Shown here piece after piece: positions 7,358-16,126 of a stretch of DNA of 35,960 nucleotides (positions are counted from its first letter, which is position 1; every line of letters begins with the position of its first letter). The stretch spans positions 1 through 35,960 of the forward strand of contig JAHIZT010000105.1 in the NCBI GenBank assembly GCA_018814355.1, in the 5' to 3' direction. The notes under the pieces were generated by a model. The model was not told where the DNA came from, searched no databases, and saw only the letters and a list, made by a program, of their open reading frames with translations. The translations under genes and the position numbers were made by a program. This DNA comes from Candidatus Thermoplasmatota archaeon (GTDB lineage: Archaea; Thermoplasmatota; Thermoplasmata; UBA10834).

Positions 7358-8320
7358 ATGATTCAGCAAGGCAATGGCATCCTGGTCAAGATGGATGGAT
7401 GCTCGTTCAGGTTCGACCCGAAACGCGTCCTCAATGACGAGGTGTCCATGATATCCCATGCGCACACGGATCACCTTCCCACCTCATTTGAGAGGCCTCT
7501 TGCGATATGTTCGCCCGTTACGAGAGATTTCGTGAAGGTCCGGAGGAAGAGAGAGATAGAGATATGCTCGGACGACAGGGTGAAGGTGCTCGAGGCCGGG
7601 CACATCGCTGGGTCGAGAATGTTCCTTGTCCAGGGAGAATCCAAAGTCCTGTATACAGGGGATTTCTGCACCCGGGAAAAGAAGAGCACGAAGGCGGCGA
7701 AGCCCCACAAATGCGATATACTGATCACGGAGGCCACCTATGGAAAGCCTCGATACGTCTTCCCGGACCATGCCGAGATGATGTCCGTCGTCAGGGATTG
7801 GCTGGATGACATAGTGAAGCGTGATGGCAGTGCGGTGCTCTTCGCATACCCCCTTGGGAAGTCTCAGGAACTCACAGTCTCACTGAAGGACCTTCCATTG
7901 GTTCTCCACCCAACAATCGCCGACAACAACCGTCTGCTCAGGAAGCACGGATACGATCTTGTCGAGAAGGAGTTCGACGGGCATCACACGAAACGGCCCT
8001 TCGTGTACATCACTTCTGGATTGGGGAAGGACGCGGAGCGGGTCGAGTCGCTCGTCAGGCATGGGGCCAAGACCGCGGCATTCTCGGGCTGGGCTCTGGA
8101 CAAGGGTTTCACATATCAATCAGGTGTCGACGAGGCATTTCCTGTATCGGACCACTGTGGATTCGATGAGCTTGTGGAGTTCGTGAGGAAGTGCGGCCCG
8201 AAGCAGGTGTTCACGACACACGGCTTCGTGAAGGAGTATGCCATGCACCTTCGAAGAAGTCTGGGGATCCAAGCTCAGCCGCTCATATCCAGGCAGCGTA
8301 CCCTGGATCACTTCTGCTGA
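7358..8320 (+). CDS. metallo-beta-lactamase-fold hydrolase, RNA/DNA exonuclease-like
   Basis: The 320-residue protein has metal-site motif H34-x-H36-x-D38-H39 (SHAHTDHL), a downstream GHIAGS histidine, YTGDFC (Asp bridging ligand) and later SDHCGFDELVEF and TTHGF, which match the C-terminal motifs of the mRNA 3'-end processing/exonuclease branch (COG1236-like). It is shorter than full beta-CASP enzymes such as CPSF73 or RNase J, so any CASP insert is reduced. It probably cleaves nucleic acid using two zinc ions. The start ATG is preceded by AGGT. It is 61 nt downstream of the coiled-coil gene on the same strand, and its last 13 nt overlap the end of convergent cbf5. The natural substrate is not evident. 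Confidence 0.8.
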   Translation: MIQQGNGILVKMDGCSFRFDPKRVLNDEVSMISHAHTDHLPTSFERPLAICSPVTRDFVKVRRKREIEICSDDRVKVLEAGHIAGSRMFLVQGESKVLYTGDFCTREKKSTKAAKPHKCDILITEATYGKPRYVFPDHAEMMSVVRDWLDDIVKRDGSAVLFAYPLGKSQELTVSLKDLPLVLHPTIADNNRLLRKHGYDLVEKEFDGHHTKRPFVYITSGLGKDAERVESLVRHGAKTAAFSGWALDKGFTYQSGVDEAFPVSDHCGFDELVEFVRKCGPKQVFTTHGFVKEYAMHLRRSLGIQAQPLISRQRTLDHFC

Positions 8321-9282
8321 CCGTCCTTCGCAGAGCTGCCCCAGACGCGGGCATATGTTCCTGCGGGCATGAAAACGCGCGAGACTCTGACAGCGACCCC
8401 TTCAGAGCGCTTCATGATCTCTTCCGAGTCCATGAGAGCAGAGCCCAGTCCAACACTCTCCCCGCTCTGAGTCATGATGGCCACGGCGCCGCCTCTTCTG
8501 ATATGTTCGTCCAGCGTCACGACTCCCGGCACTGCGAGGCTCGCTCCGTGGCATATGGCATCAACCGCGGAATCCTTGATCTCTATCTTCGGCATCTGGG
8601 CCATAAGGACTTCCATCGGGTGGAGCATCTTCCTCAGGAGGCGTGAGTCCCCGGCTCTGTGCTCCTCGAGCGCATCCTTAAGGTCGTGCAACGACACCGC
8701 AGCATCTTCCGTGAGAGCGCCGGCTCTGGTCCTTCTCAGGTCCTGGAGATGAGCGCCAACGGCAACGGCGTCCCCGATGTCCACGCACAGGCTCCTAATG
8801 TACGTACCAGCATCGCATTCGACTTTGAACAACACATCCCTGCCAGAAATCTCCATCAGGCTGAGCGACTCGAGGCTCCGAGACCTCAGCTCTCGCTTGA
8901 CCGCAGAGCGCATCGGGGGCGTCTGATAGATCTCGTCTGTGAACTCCTTGAATACTTCCTGGAGACGTCTCTGGTCGACGTTCCCGTGCATCCTCATGAC
9001 GCCGACATACGCCTTCGTGCCGTAGTGCAGCGCATCCATGGCACGGACAGCGTTCCCAAGACCGACGGGCAAGACGCCCGTGACCCTCGGGTCCAAGGTT
9101 CCACCGTGAGCGGACTTCTTGGCTCCTATCATGTCCCCGACCCAGCTGGTGATCTGGTGTGATGTAGGTCCTGCGGGCTTGTCTATGACAACAACGCCGT
9201 TCGCTAGTAGCTCGTCGACAGTCCTGTCCTGGGGTCTCGCGCCCTTTCCCTGGCTAGTCGATCTCTTCGATTTGACGAGCAT
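8308..9282 (-). CDS. cbf5: tRNA/rRNA pseudouridine synthase Cbf5 (TruB family)
   Basis: This is the catalytic subunit of the archaeal H/ACA guide RNP, which also acts on tRNA U55. The 324 residues include VVVIDKPAGPTSHQ (30-43), the catalytic motif GGTLDPRVTGVLPV with Asp64, the DAGTYIRSLCVDIG segment, and a C-terminal PUA domain (about 235-312). ATG 9282 is chosen; an upstream TTG at 9312 would add ten Arg-rich residues and lengthen the overlap with the kinase gene from 29 to 59 nt. It is the last gene of the ribosomal superoperon. Its 3' end overlaps the convergent metallo-beta-lactamase gene. Confidence 0.93.
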   Translation of the reverse strand: MLVKSKRSTSQGKGARPQDRTVDELLANGVVVIDKPAGPTSHQITSWVGDMIGAKKSAHGGTLDPRVTGVLPVGLGNAVRAMDALHYGTKAYVGVMRMHGNVDQRRLQEVFKEFTDEIYQTPPMRSAVKRELRSRSLESLSLMEISGRDVLFKVECDAGTYIRSLCVDIGDAVAVGAHLQDLRRTRAGALTEDAAVSLHDLKDALEEHRAGDSRLLRKMLHPMEVLMAQMPKIEIKDSAVDAICHGASLAVPGVVTLDEHIRRGGAVAIMTQSGESVGLGSALMDSEEIMKRSEGVAVRVSRVFMPAGTYARVWGSSAKDGQQK

Positions 9283-9820
9283 TCTCTGCCTCTGCCTTCT
9301 TCGCTCTCTCAATGACCGTGTCTGCTATCTTTTCCGCAGGCATGTTGGAGGAATCCAACCAGAGATCGTATATCGACCTGTCTGATGGGTCGATGCCATA
9401 GTACGCCATGTACCTCTTCCTCTCCGACCTCTCTCTGAGCCGCATCTCCCTCAGGACGAGTTGGACGTCCTTACCTTCTCTCCGGGCTATCCTGTCGGCT
9501 CTTACTTGCTCGGTCGCGTCTATGTACGCTGCGAAGACCGAGACCTTCCTACCCTTCAGGATCGGTCCCGACAGCCTGCCGTCGAGGACGATGTTCTCGT
9601 TCGCTTTCGCCAGCGCGAGCATCCGTTCGTCCAGCTCCTTGTCTATCGTCTCGTCCTCCTCTGCCAGTCTTCCGAGGGTTTCCAGGTCGAGCTTTCTCTC
9701 CATAGCCATCTGCCTGAATATCTGTCCTACTAGAATGAAATCGTAATCGAGCCTGTTCGCGACGAGCATGCAGATAGTCGTCTTGCCGCTCCCTGGTGGT
9801 CCTGAGATCGCTATTCTCAT
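9254..9820 (-). CDS. cmk: cytidylate kinase
   Basis: Phosphorylates CMP/dCMP using ATP. The protein has 188 residues, the normal archaeal size, with P-loop GPPGSGKTT at 7-15 and the NMP-kinase pattern of LDGRLSG and RIARREGKD segments. The start is ATG 9820: the upstream gene ends TGATG with one shared base, and the P-loop then lies at the usual N-terminal place. A longer in-frame reading to 10069 is only the shadow of the upstream gene. The archaeal order SecY-(adk)-DUF106-cmk-cbf5 supports the assignment. Confidence 0.92.
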   Translation of the reverse strand: MRIAISGPPGSGKTTICMLVANRLDYDFILVGQIFRQMAMERKLDLETLGRLAEEDETIDKELDERMLALAKANENIVLDGRLSGPILKGRKVSVFAAYIDATEQVRADRIARREGKDVQLVLREMRLRERSERKRYMAYYGIDPSDRSIYDLWLDSSNMPAEKIADTVIERAKKAEAENARQIEEID

Positions 9821-10527
9821 CAGGCCGCTCCCTCTCCGCCGACGGCCTCGGCCATGTCCAGCCCACCTCTTTCCAGCTCTCTCAACCTTCTGCTGAAGCT
9901 GAAGTACTTCAGCACGCGGGTCAAGATCTGGCCGAAGGGAAGCGTGAGCAGGGAATACAGCAGAATCCAGTTGGGCAGTATGCTCGAATGCTTCATGTCC
10001 GCGCTGAACGCCCACGGGACCGAGAACGTGGTGGATGACAGGTCGAGGTAGATGAAGTTGGCGAGCCATGCGAAGATGGGTATGATCACGAGCATCGTCA
10101 CCGGCATGAGCTTCAGCTGAGTCTGTGATGCCTTCATGGATTGCGCCATTATCTGCGGCTGGAGTTCTGTGAGCTTCTTCAGCTTGTATGTGTTGTTGCT
10201 CGTCCTCGCCCCTCTGAGCTCCTTTTGGAACGCCGATGTGATCCTCTGGGTCCTCGCCTGGTCTACCCAGTTGACGAAGAAGTGCCTCACGCTTATGCTG
10301 AAGAAGCTCATCAACAGGCCGGTGAACAAGAGCGTCAGTATGGGCTGGTTCCCGCCGAAGCCCACCAGCGGCGCCAGAGGGATGCCGACGAGTCTGCCGA
10401 GTCCTTGCCTCAGGTTGTTGTCGAACATCACGAACATCGCGGTGATGAATGCGAGCATCACCACCATCTGGTTCCCTATGTCGGGCTTGGGCGGTCTCCC
10501 TGCCCCTGGACCGGACTTGCTAGCCAT
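9820..10527 (-). CDS. DUF106/EMC3-like membrane protein insertase
   Basis: The 235-residue protein of the DUF106 family, archaeal relatives of the Oxa1/YidC/EMC3/TMCO1 insertases, has predicted helices near residues 20-36, 60-80, 140-160 and 188-205. A charged cytosolic hairpin (about 85-130, with RGARTSNNTYKLKKLTEL) lies between the early and late helices, as in that superfamily. It sits 4 nt after secY, consistent with a joint role in inserting membrane proteins. The C-terminus is short and acidic. The assignment rests on topology and location rather than on a single catalytic motif. Confidence 0.85.
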   Translation of the reverse strand: MASKSGPGAGRPPKPDIGNQMVVMLAFITAMFVMFDNNLRQGLGRLVGIPLAPLVGFGGNQPILTLLFTGLLMSFFSISVRHFFVNWVDQARTQRITSAFQKELRGARTSNNTYKLKKLTELQPQIMAQSMKASQTQLKLMPVTMLVIIPIFAWLANFIYLDLSSTTFSVPWAFSADMKHSSILPNWILLYSLLTLPFGQILTRVLKYFSFSRRLRELERGGLDMAEAVGGEGAA

Positions 10528-10531
10528 TCGA

Positions 10532-12109
10532 CTACTCGCCTCCGAAGAAGCCCCTCAGCACTGGGTGCATTTCCATCATCTGTTCTCTGCCTATAGCGTC
10601 GTACAATTGGATCATGATTCCCACTGCCAGCAGCACACCCGTCCCGGACGCGTTGCCCACGGTCCCTATCAGGTCAGCCCCGGCCGCGAGTCCTCCGACT
10701 GTCGCACCTGATATCACAGTGACGACAGGGATATACCTCTCGAGCACCCTCTTGAGGACCCTCGGATCCCTTCTGAAGCCGGGAATCTGCATGCCGCTCG
10801 ATTCGATCTGCTTCGCGACGGCCTCCGCCCCCATGTTAGTGGTCTCTATCCAGAACTTGGCGAACAGTATGGAGCCGGTGACCATGACACCAACGTAGAC
10901 GATCACGTGAATGCCGATCTGCAAGCGGCTTTTGTCGAGCCCCGTGGCATTCAGGTAGTCTCCGCTCAGGAGCGGCAGCAGCCAATCGCTGACTCCGCTG
11001 ACCGTTGACAGATAGTATGCGAGCCCTCCGGCAGGACGTGTGTCGTCCGGCAGGTAGTAACCCAGCATCCAGTTATGTCCCAGGATGGGCACATTCTGGA
11101 ACGACGGGTGTGACCAGAACAGCATCGAGAACATGCTCACGTTCGCGAGCAATGCCGCCATCAGGATGACTGGTATGTTGGATGCGTAGATGAGCTTGAT
11201 CGGGTACCTGCCCCTCGCGCCCCTCGCTCCGCCGTGCGCGAGCGGGAGTTCGATCCTGCTCGATTCCGTATATGCGACGAACAGGAAGATGACTATGGTG
11301 CCTATGAGCGCGACCATCGGGTTGGGCTGCGCTAGGAATATACGTTCATAGCCTCCGCTGGACAGCTGTGGTCCCGACATATGGTGGAACATGTAGATCG
11401 TCTTCGGTATGGTGCCCGCAGGCGGATTCTGAGTTACGTCGAGAGGCATGCTCGTATCCACCGGGTGCCAGTTGAGCGAGCCTGTGAATATCGCCTGCGC
11501 CACTCCCGCGGCGATGAAGAGCGATATTCCGCTGCCTATGCCCCACTTCGAGACCACCTCGTCCATGAGGAACACTAGGTATGAACCGGCGATGAGCTGG
11601 ACCACTATGAGCGTTCTCGCAATGGATACGCCGTTGTCCGTCGAGAAGTGTTCCATGCCGGTGATGAACTTCTGCGACGGCTCCATGAAACCGTATACCT
11701 GGGGAGCGGACTCCACGACGATCATGATGATGACCATGAGCTTCTGCGTGCCCTGATAGACGGCCTTGTCCTCCTCGTCCTTCAGGTTGAGCTTGATGAT
11801 CTTCGCACCTGTGAACAGCTGCATGATGATGGAGCCGGTGACGATCGGACCGATGCCCAGGTGCATGAGCGAGAACTGCGCACCCGCCAATATCGCCCTG
11901 TACTGGGCGAATAGGTCGATCCCAGAACTCGTGTCCAGCCCATAGATCATGATGTTGGTCATGACGAAGTAGATCACGAGTATGAGGATGACCCAGGTCA
12001 TCTTCGTCCTGAAGTGAACGTGCCCCTCAGGCCTCGTCACTGCCGGCAGCCTGTCCGTGATTGGCTTGAGCTTGTAGAGCAGGCTCTTCTCTTCGTCCCC
12101 CTCGGCCAT
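10532..12109 (-). CDS. secY: protein translocase subunit SecY
   Basis: The central channel of the Sec translocon in the cytoplasmic membrane. The 525-residue protein has about ten hydrophobic helices, conserved archaeal SecY blocks (GLDTSSGIDLFAQYRAI near the plug, GSGISLFIAAGV, and TYARS-type loops) and a long periplasmic insert around residues 325-380. ATG 12109 is chosen because GGAAGG precedes it by 6 nt; GTG 12115 lacks spacing for a binding site. It follows L15 after 50 nt, the largest gap inside the superoperon, and is followed by the DUF106 insertase. Confidence 0.95.
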   Translation of the reverse strand: MAEGDEEKSLLYKLKPITDRLPAVTRPEGHVHFRTKMTWVILILVIYFVMTNIMIYGLDTSSGIDLFAQYRAILAGAQFSLMHLGIGPIVTGSIIMQLFTGAKIIKLNLKDEEDKAVYQGTQKLMVIIMIVVESAPQVYGFMEPSQKFITGMEHFSTDNGVSIARTLIVVQLIAGSYLVFLMDEVVSKWGIGSGISLFIAAGVAQAIFTGSLNWHPVDTSMPLDVTQNPPAGTIPKTIYMFHHMSGPQLSSGGYERIFLAQPNPMVALIGTIVIFLFVAYTESSRIELPLAHGGARGARGRYPIKLIYASNIPVILMAALLANVSMFSMLFWSHPSFQNVPILGHNWMLGYYLPDDTRPAGGLAYYLSTVSGVSDWLLPLLSGDYLNATGLDKSRLQIGIHVIVYVGVMVTGSILFAKFWIETTNMGAEAVAKQIESSGMQIPGFRRDPRVLKRVLERYIPVVTVISGATVGGLAAGADLIGTVGNASGTGVLLAVGIMIQLYDAIGREQMMEMHPVLRGFFGGE

Positions 12110-12159
12110 CTGCACCCTTCCTTTACCAGGCGAATCTTTGATCGTATGCTAGCTCTGAC

Positions 12160-12585
12160 CTATTCCTTGAGTATCTTCCCGCCGGCCTTCTTCAGCTTCT
12201 CCTCTGCTGAGGCGGAAGCCTCTGCCACTTTCACGGCTATCGGTGTCGAGATCCTCCCTGACCCCAGGAGCTTGTCGATGCCCATCTTGGTCAGGTCGAC
12301 GCTCCACTTTCCATCCTTGTGGACTGCGAACCCATCTTTCGACAGCGACGGGAGTGACTGCTCGATGTCCGAGAGGTTCATGGTCACCTTGCTGTATACG
12401 ACGGATTGTGGCCTCTTGAACCCGTGGTGGCCGAAATAATCCGGACAATATTTAACGACACTTATCCACTTGTGCTTGTGGAGACCCGCATTCCCTCGGC
12501 CGCCTCTCAGGCCAGCTCCTCTGCCGGCCTTCTTTCCCCGGCCGTGGGTCCTGCTGCCTCTGAACTTGCTCGTCTTGCTGACCAT
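12160..12585 (-). CDS. rpl15: ribosomal protein uL15
   Basis: Large-subunit protein of 141 residues with the basic Gly-rich N-terminus (SRTHGRGKKAGRGAGLRGGRG) typical of archaeal/eukaryotic L15/L27a, followed by the HKHKWISVVKY segment that contacts 23S rRNA. Its ATG directly follows the TAG stop of L30 with no gap. SecY follows, as in most archaea and bacteria. Confidence 0.95.
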   Translation of the reverse strand: MVSKTSKFRGSRTHGRGKKAGRGAGLRGGRGNAGLHKHKWISVVKYCPDYFGHHGFKRPQSVVYSKVTMNLSDIEQSLPSLSKDGFAVHKDGKWSVDLTKMGIDKLLGSGRISTPIAVKVAEASASAEEKLKKAGGKILKE

Positions 12586-13074
12586 CTACTTATCCTCCAT
12601 CGGCTTTGCGAGCATACGGTCCACGAGCTTCTCGATGTCGGCCCCTCTGTAGCCCAAGGAACCGCCGTCGGAGTAGCTTCTCCTCGTGCTCCTGTACCCC
12701 TTCCTCGGCGGTGGGAGCCTGATGACGGGCTTCAGCCCCTTCACATCGGAGACCTTCGCCTCGCCTTTCTCCATGGCCTTTGCAAGCGACAGTATGGACG
12801 GGTACTTCGAGTTCTCCTTCACATAGGCGTCCGTGAGCTTCCCGCCTCCGATGACCTCTCCCCTCTGGAAGAGCATCCGGGCGATCGTCTCGTGGCCGAC
12901 CTCTCCCCATGTGACGAAGTCCTTGACCACCTGGAGCATCCCCTTCGTCGTGGAGTTCTCCGGAAGCAGCACGCAGTGGTTGGGTCTTGTGAGCTTCATC
13001 ATGTCCATGGTCTTCACGGCCCGGTGCTGTATCTTCGCATGGCCTCGGATCCGGACTATGGCTATGGCAGCCAT
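12586..13074 (-). CDS. rpl30: ribosomal protein uL30
   Basis: The 162-residue archaeal-type L30 has the core AIVRIRG (5-11) plus the long C-terminal extension shared with eukaryotic L7. ATG 13074 is chosen because it lies 1 nt after the S5 stop and gives the canonical N-terminus MAAIAIVRIRG; an in-frame reading to 13200 only shadows S5. The C-terminus (PPPRKGYRSTRRSYSDGG) matches the archaeal family. Confidence 0.95.
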   Translation of the reverse strand: MAAIAIVRIRGHAKIQHRAVKTMDMMKLTRPNHCVLLPENSTTKGMLQVVKDFVTWGEVGHETIARMLFQRGEVIGGGKLTDAYVKENSKYPSILSLAKAMEKGEAKVSDVKGLKPVIRLPPPRKGYRSTRRSYSDGGSLGYRGADIEKLVDRMLAKPMEDK

Positions 13075-13075
13075 C

Positions 13076-13795
13076 TCACTGTGCCCCCTTTGGCGGTTCG
13101 CTTCCTTCCATTTCTGGCTGCTCCTCGGGCTCCGGAGGAACGCCTGCGACATGTATCTGGACTGGCCCTGACATGATCTGGAGCCTGCTCTTCTGCTCAT
13201 CGGTGACTCTCAGCTGCGAGGTCTTCCTGAGCGCCTCGAACGCGGCGATCGAATAGTTGATCGTCGTCTTCGTGTGCCCATCCGTGAATCCCCAGGCGTC
13301 CTTTATGCCGGTCATCTTGATCACGCTCTTCGCGACGTCACCGACTGCGAGGCCTGTGCCTCTCGGAGCCGGCTTGAGGTTGACAACCACCGAACCTGAA
13401 TGCCCTGAGACCTCGAAGGGCAGCGAGTGGGGAGTGAGGCATCCGCACTGCCAAGAACCGCACCCTCTTTTTACTTCGATCATATTCAGCTTGGCGACGT
13501 CGATTGCCGCCCTGATGGCCGGCCCGACCTCTTTCCCTTTCAGCCTGCCTAGACCGACGTATCCATCGAAGTTGCCTACGACGACAGTGATCGCGAACCT
13601 CACTCTGCGGCCCGAGTCCGTCATCCGCTGGACCATGTTGACATCCAGGACCTCGTCTGCGAGTTCAGGCAGGAGTATGTCCACTATCTCAGGCTCCCTC
13701 AGCGGCAGCCTGCTCCTGAGCGCCTCGCTCATCGTGGTTATCTTGCCCTCGGCGACGAGCCTTCCCAGCCTCGTCTTGGGAGCCCAATCACTCAT
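13076..13795 (-). CDS. rps5: ribosomal protein uS5
   Basis: Small-subunit protein of 239 residues. The double-stranded RNA-binding-like N-domain (RRVRFAITVVVGNFDGYVGLG) and the C-domain (PRGTGLAVGDVAKSVIKMTG) are clear. It includes the archaeal Cys-containing segment GCGSWQCGC. A tail of about 25 residues rich in Pro and Glu follows the conserved core. ATG 13795 is used; it overlaps the L18 stop by 8 nt. Confidence 0.95.
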   Translation of the reverse strand: MSDWAPKTRLGRLVAEGKITTMSEALRSRLPLREPEIVDILLPELADEVLDVNMVQRMTDSGRRVRFAITVVVGNFDGYVGLGRLKGKEVGPAIRAAIDVAKLNMIEVKRGCGSWQCGCLTPHSLPFEVSGHSGSVVVNLKPAPRGTGLAVGDVAKSVIKMTGIKDAWGFTDGHTKTTINYSIAAFEALRKTSQLRVTDEQKSRLQIMSGPVQIHVAGVPPEPEEQPEMEGSEPPKGAQ

Positions 13796-14297
13796 CAGTC
13801 GCACCTCCGATCTTGCTCTTCGCACTTTCGAACATGGCAGCCGTGCCCTCGTGCATGTGCTTGCCGCTTATCCTGTCATCGTTAGGGAGCATCTCGTCGC
13901 TGTGCGGGATCTCTATGCCGGCGTCGAGCATGCCCTTCAGGGCGGCGAAGATCGCCGCGCCCTTTGTGGGCTTTCTGAGCCCAATGTCAAGGACAGACCT
14001 CTCGACACCCTTCTCCTTGGCCCTCTTCCCGGCAAGGAGTCCTGTAAGATAAGCCCCTGGTGTGCTCTTCCCCGAGGCGGTCCACCCGAACTCCGACAAC
14101 TCCGTGGAGACCGCAGCCGCTAGGACGACATCTCCCTTCTCCAAGTAATCGATGAACTGGATTCGCATGTTCTTGTTCGACTTCCTGACGACGGCCCTTG
14201 GGCGGCCGCCCTTGATGAGCGCTGCCCTGTGCCTGTAGTCCGTTCGACCTTCTCGCCTTCTCCTGAACGGGACTTTGTATCTAGGTCCTGTAGCCAT
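13788..14297 (-). CDS. rpl18: ribosomal protein uL18
   Basis: The 169-residue 5S rRNA-binding protein of archaeal type has YKVPFRRRREGRTDYRHR near the N-terminus and the long archaeal/eukaryotic L5-like C-terminal part. Three near starts exist (GTG 14306, ATG 14303, ATG 14297); ATG 14297 has GGAG 8 nt upstream and gives MATGPRYKVPF, the usual N-terminus. The gap to L19e is 5 nt. Confidence 0.94.
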   Translation of the reverse strand: MATGPRYKVPFRRRREGRTDYRHRAALIKGGRPRAVVRKSNKNMRIQFIDYLEKGDVVLAAAVSTELSEFGWTASGKSTPGAYLTGLLAGKRAKEKGVERSVLDIGLRKPTKGAAIFAALKGMLDAGIEIPHSDEMLPNDDRISGKHMHEGTAAMFESAKSKIGGATDE

Positions 14298-14302
14298 CTT
14301 CA

Positions 14303-14752
14303 TCACTCCTTCAGGATGCCCTCGGCCTTCAGGTGCGACTCCAGATGCGGTCTGCTCTTGAAGACGCCTCCCTTGGCCTTGAGATAGTACTTGCGGTAGG
14401 TCGCGGTGTCGATCTTCCCGCTATCCCTGAGCTCCTTCAACTTCCGCCTTATGGGCCTGATGGTCTGCATCCAGCGCTCCTTGGAGGGCTTCCTAGCGCC
14501 CTTCCTGCCGCGCCTTGATCCGTGACCGCGCTGTCTGCCCTTGCGCCTCTGGGCCAGCTGGAACTCCGCTCTGCCTCTGGAGACGCCCTTCTTCTGTCTG
14601 GATGATACCGCGCCCGATGCGATAAGCGTGCGAACGTCGGCGCGCGTGATCGCGTCCGACACGTCCTCAGCGCGGTTCGGGTCCATCCAGACCCTGTTCT
14701 CACCACATTTCAGCAACTGGGATGCCATCCTTCTTTGGTTCTTCAGGTCCAT
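14303..14752 (-). CDS. rpl19e: ribosomal protein eL19
   Basis: Archaeal/eukaryotic-only large-subunit protein of 149 residues. It shows LKNQRRMASQLLKCGENRVWMDP at the N-terminus and the very basic RRKGRQRGHGSRRGRKGAR hinge typical of L19e. The C-terminal helices are standard. It begins 3 nt after the L32e stop. Confidence 0.95.
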   Translation of the reverse strand: MDLKNQRRMASQLLKCGENRVWMDPNRAEDVSDAITRADVRTLIASGAVSSRQKKGVSRGRAEFQLAQRRKGRQRGHGSRRGRKGARKPSKERWMQTIRPIRRKLKELRDSGKIDTATYRKYYLKAKGGVFKSRPHLESHLKAEGILKE

Positions 14753-14755
14753 GGA

Positions 14756-15571
14756 TCATCCGCTCCTGTTGAGTACTCTGATATTGAGCTCGTCCGCCTT
14801 CTTCTCGATCTCGAGCCTCTTCTTCATGCCGACCGAGTGCGCGACCCTTGCAGCCTCCTGCTCGGGCCTTATCTTCGCGAGGTCCTTCACGTTGTAGACC
14901 ATTACCTCTCTGAATCCCGATGGGTGCAGGAACCTCGCCTCCCTCGGCGAGCCGTACCCGATCGAGACTACGGGTGGTCTGTAACCGTAATGCTGTCTCA
15001 TCTTGGAATGGCCACCCCTGGGCCTGCGCCATTTCGCGGTCTGGAGCCTCTTCCTCCTGTGCCACTCCTGCCTGAGGAACTCAGGCCTGCGGGCAGCCAC
15101 TTCGGCCCGCTTCCTCAGGGCGTCGATGGTCTCCTTCGAGAGCTTCGGCTTCAGCTTGACCTGGTAGCCCTCCTCCTCGATCTCGACCTCCTCCTCTTCC
15201 TTCTCGCCCTTGCCCATCTTCTTCACGGGCTCCTCGGGCTCCTTCTCCTCCTTCTTCGTTTCCTTCTCCTCAGAGGCTTTCTTCGGGGCGGTCTTGACCT
15301 TCCTGGTCTTGGGAGCCGGCTTCTCCTCCTCCTTCTTCTCGGCCTTCGGCTCGACGCGCACCTTCAGGTCCTCCTTCCAGTGCTCGATGGTCTTCGGGCC
15401 AGCGCCCTTGAGGTTCTCGCGTATCTCCTTTGTCTTCTCCACGTCCTCGAGCGCAGCTGCGAGCTCTTTCGGCGACCCGATCCCTATCGCCTCGAGCTTC
15501 GCGATGTACTCCTCCTTGAACATATGGAGTTCCATGAACTCGTCATGATGGGTGGACTTCTTCTCTGCCAA
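14756..15571 (-). CDS. rpl32e: ribosomal protein eL32 with N-terminal helix-hairpin-helix-like domain and charged linker
   Basis: The 271-residue protein carries the true L32e fold only in its last 125 residues or so (PEFLRQEWHRRKRLQTAKWRRPRG onward). Residues 20-65 look like a helix-hairpin-helix module (YIAKLEAIGIGSPKELAAAL and NLKGAGPKTIEHW). A Lys/Glu/Pro linker (about 70-135) joins the two. Haloarchaeal L32e also carries an extended N-terminal domain, so the design is known, but the linker is long. TTG 15571 is preferred because GGAGGTG lies 5 nt before it; GTG 15580, overlapping the L6 stop, would add three residues. Confidence 0.93.
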   Translation of the reverse strand: MAEKKSTHHDEFMELHMFKEEYIAKLEAIGIGSPKELAAALEDVEKTKEIRENLKGAGPKTIEHWKEDLKVRVEPKAEKKEEEKPAPKTRKVKTAPKKASEEKETKKEEKEPEEPVKKMGKGEKEEEEVEIEEEGYQVKLKPKLSKETIDALRKRAEVAARRPEFLRQEWHRRKRLQTAKWRRPRGGHSKMRQHYGYRPPVVSIGYGSPREARFLHPSGFREVMVYNVKDLAKIRPEQEAARVAHSVGMKKRLEIEKKADELNIRVLNRSG

Positions 15572-15576
15572 ACCAT

Positions 15577-16116
15577 TCACCTCCCGGGCTTCTCGATAAT
15601 GTAGATGCCGTCCTGGAAGACCCTGGGGTCGAACCCTTTGATCTTCGTGGCCCTTTCTATGTTGGCCGCGGTCTGCCCGGCATCCTCCAGATTCGGCCCA
15701 TTGAGCACGACCTGGTCTCCCTTGATCTGCACCTTTGTCGCCCCGAGGATGCTGGCCTTCCTCGGGTACTTCTCACCAAGGAAGTTCTCGATCAGGAACG
15801 TATCTCCCTTGATCGATGTCTTGATGGGGAAGTGTGCGTAGACGATCTTCATCTTGTACTCGTGGCCCGCCGTTGCGCCGATGAGCATGTTCCGTATGTG
15901 CGCTCCATAGGTCCCCACGAGCGCCTTCTCCCGCTTCCTCGGCATCTCGCTCGAGACCACCACGTGCTTTCCCTTGACCTCTATCTTCACCCGCGGGTGC
16001 ACGAGCTTCTTCTGCACCTCTCCCTGAGGTCCCTTGACCTTGACGATGCCGTCCTCTATTTTGACCTGGACCTTCTCCGGCACCTCGATGTCGTCCTTCA
16101 AGAATCCTTCGCGCAT
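15577..16116 (-). CDS. rpl6: ribosomal protein uL6
   Basis: The 179-residue L6 has two tandem L6 folds. It includes VKVKGPQGEVQKKLVHPRV in the first repeat and the archaeal ending DPRVFQDGIYIIEKPGR. ATG 16116, 10 nt after the S8 stop, gives the canonical MREGFLKDDIEVPEKV start; the longer in-frame reading upstream overlaps S8 and is rejected. Confidence 0.95.
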   Translation of the reverse strand: MREGFLKDDIEVPEKVQVKIEDGIVKVKGPQGEVQKKLVHPRVKIEVKGKHVVVSSEMPRKREKALVGTYGAHIRNMLIGATAGHEYKMKIVYAHFPIKTSIKGDTFLIENFLGEKYPRKASILGATKVQIKGDQVVLNGPNLEDAGQTAANIERATKIKGFDPRVFQDGIYIIEKPGR

Positions 16117-16126
16117 CGTGGCCACC

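Noticed and set aside
9820-10069. N-terminal extension of cytidylate kinase
   Set aside because: The extra 83 residues lie inside the DUF106 gene; the P-loop protein normally starts at MRIAISGPP and its ATG overlaps the previous stop.
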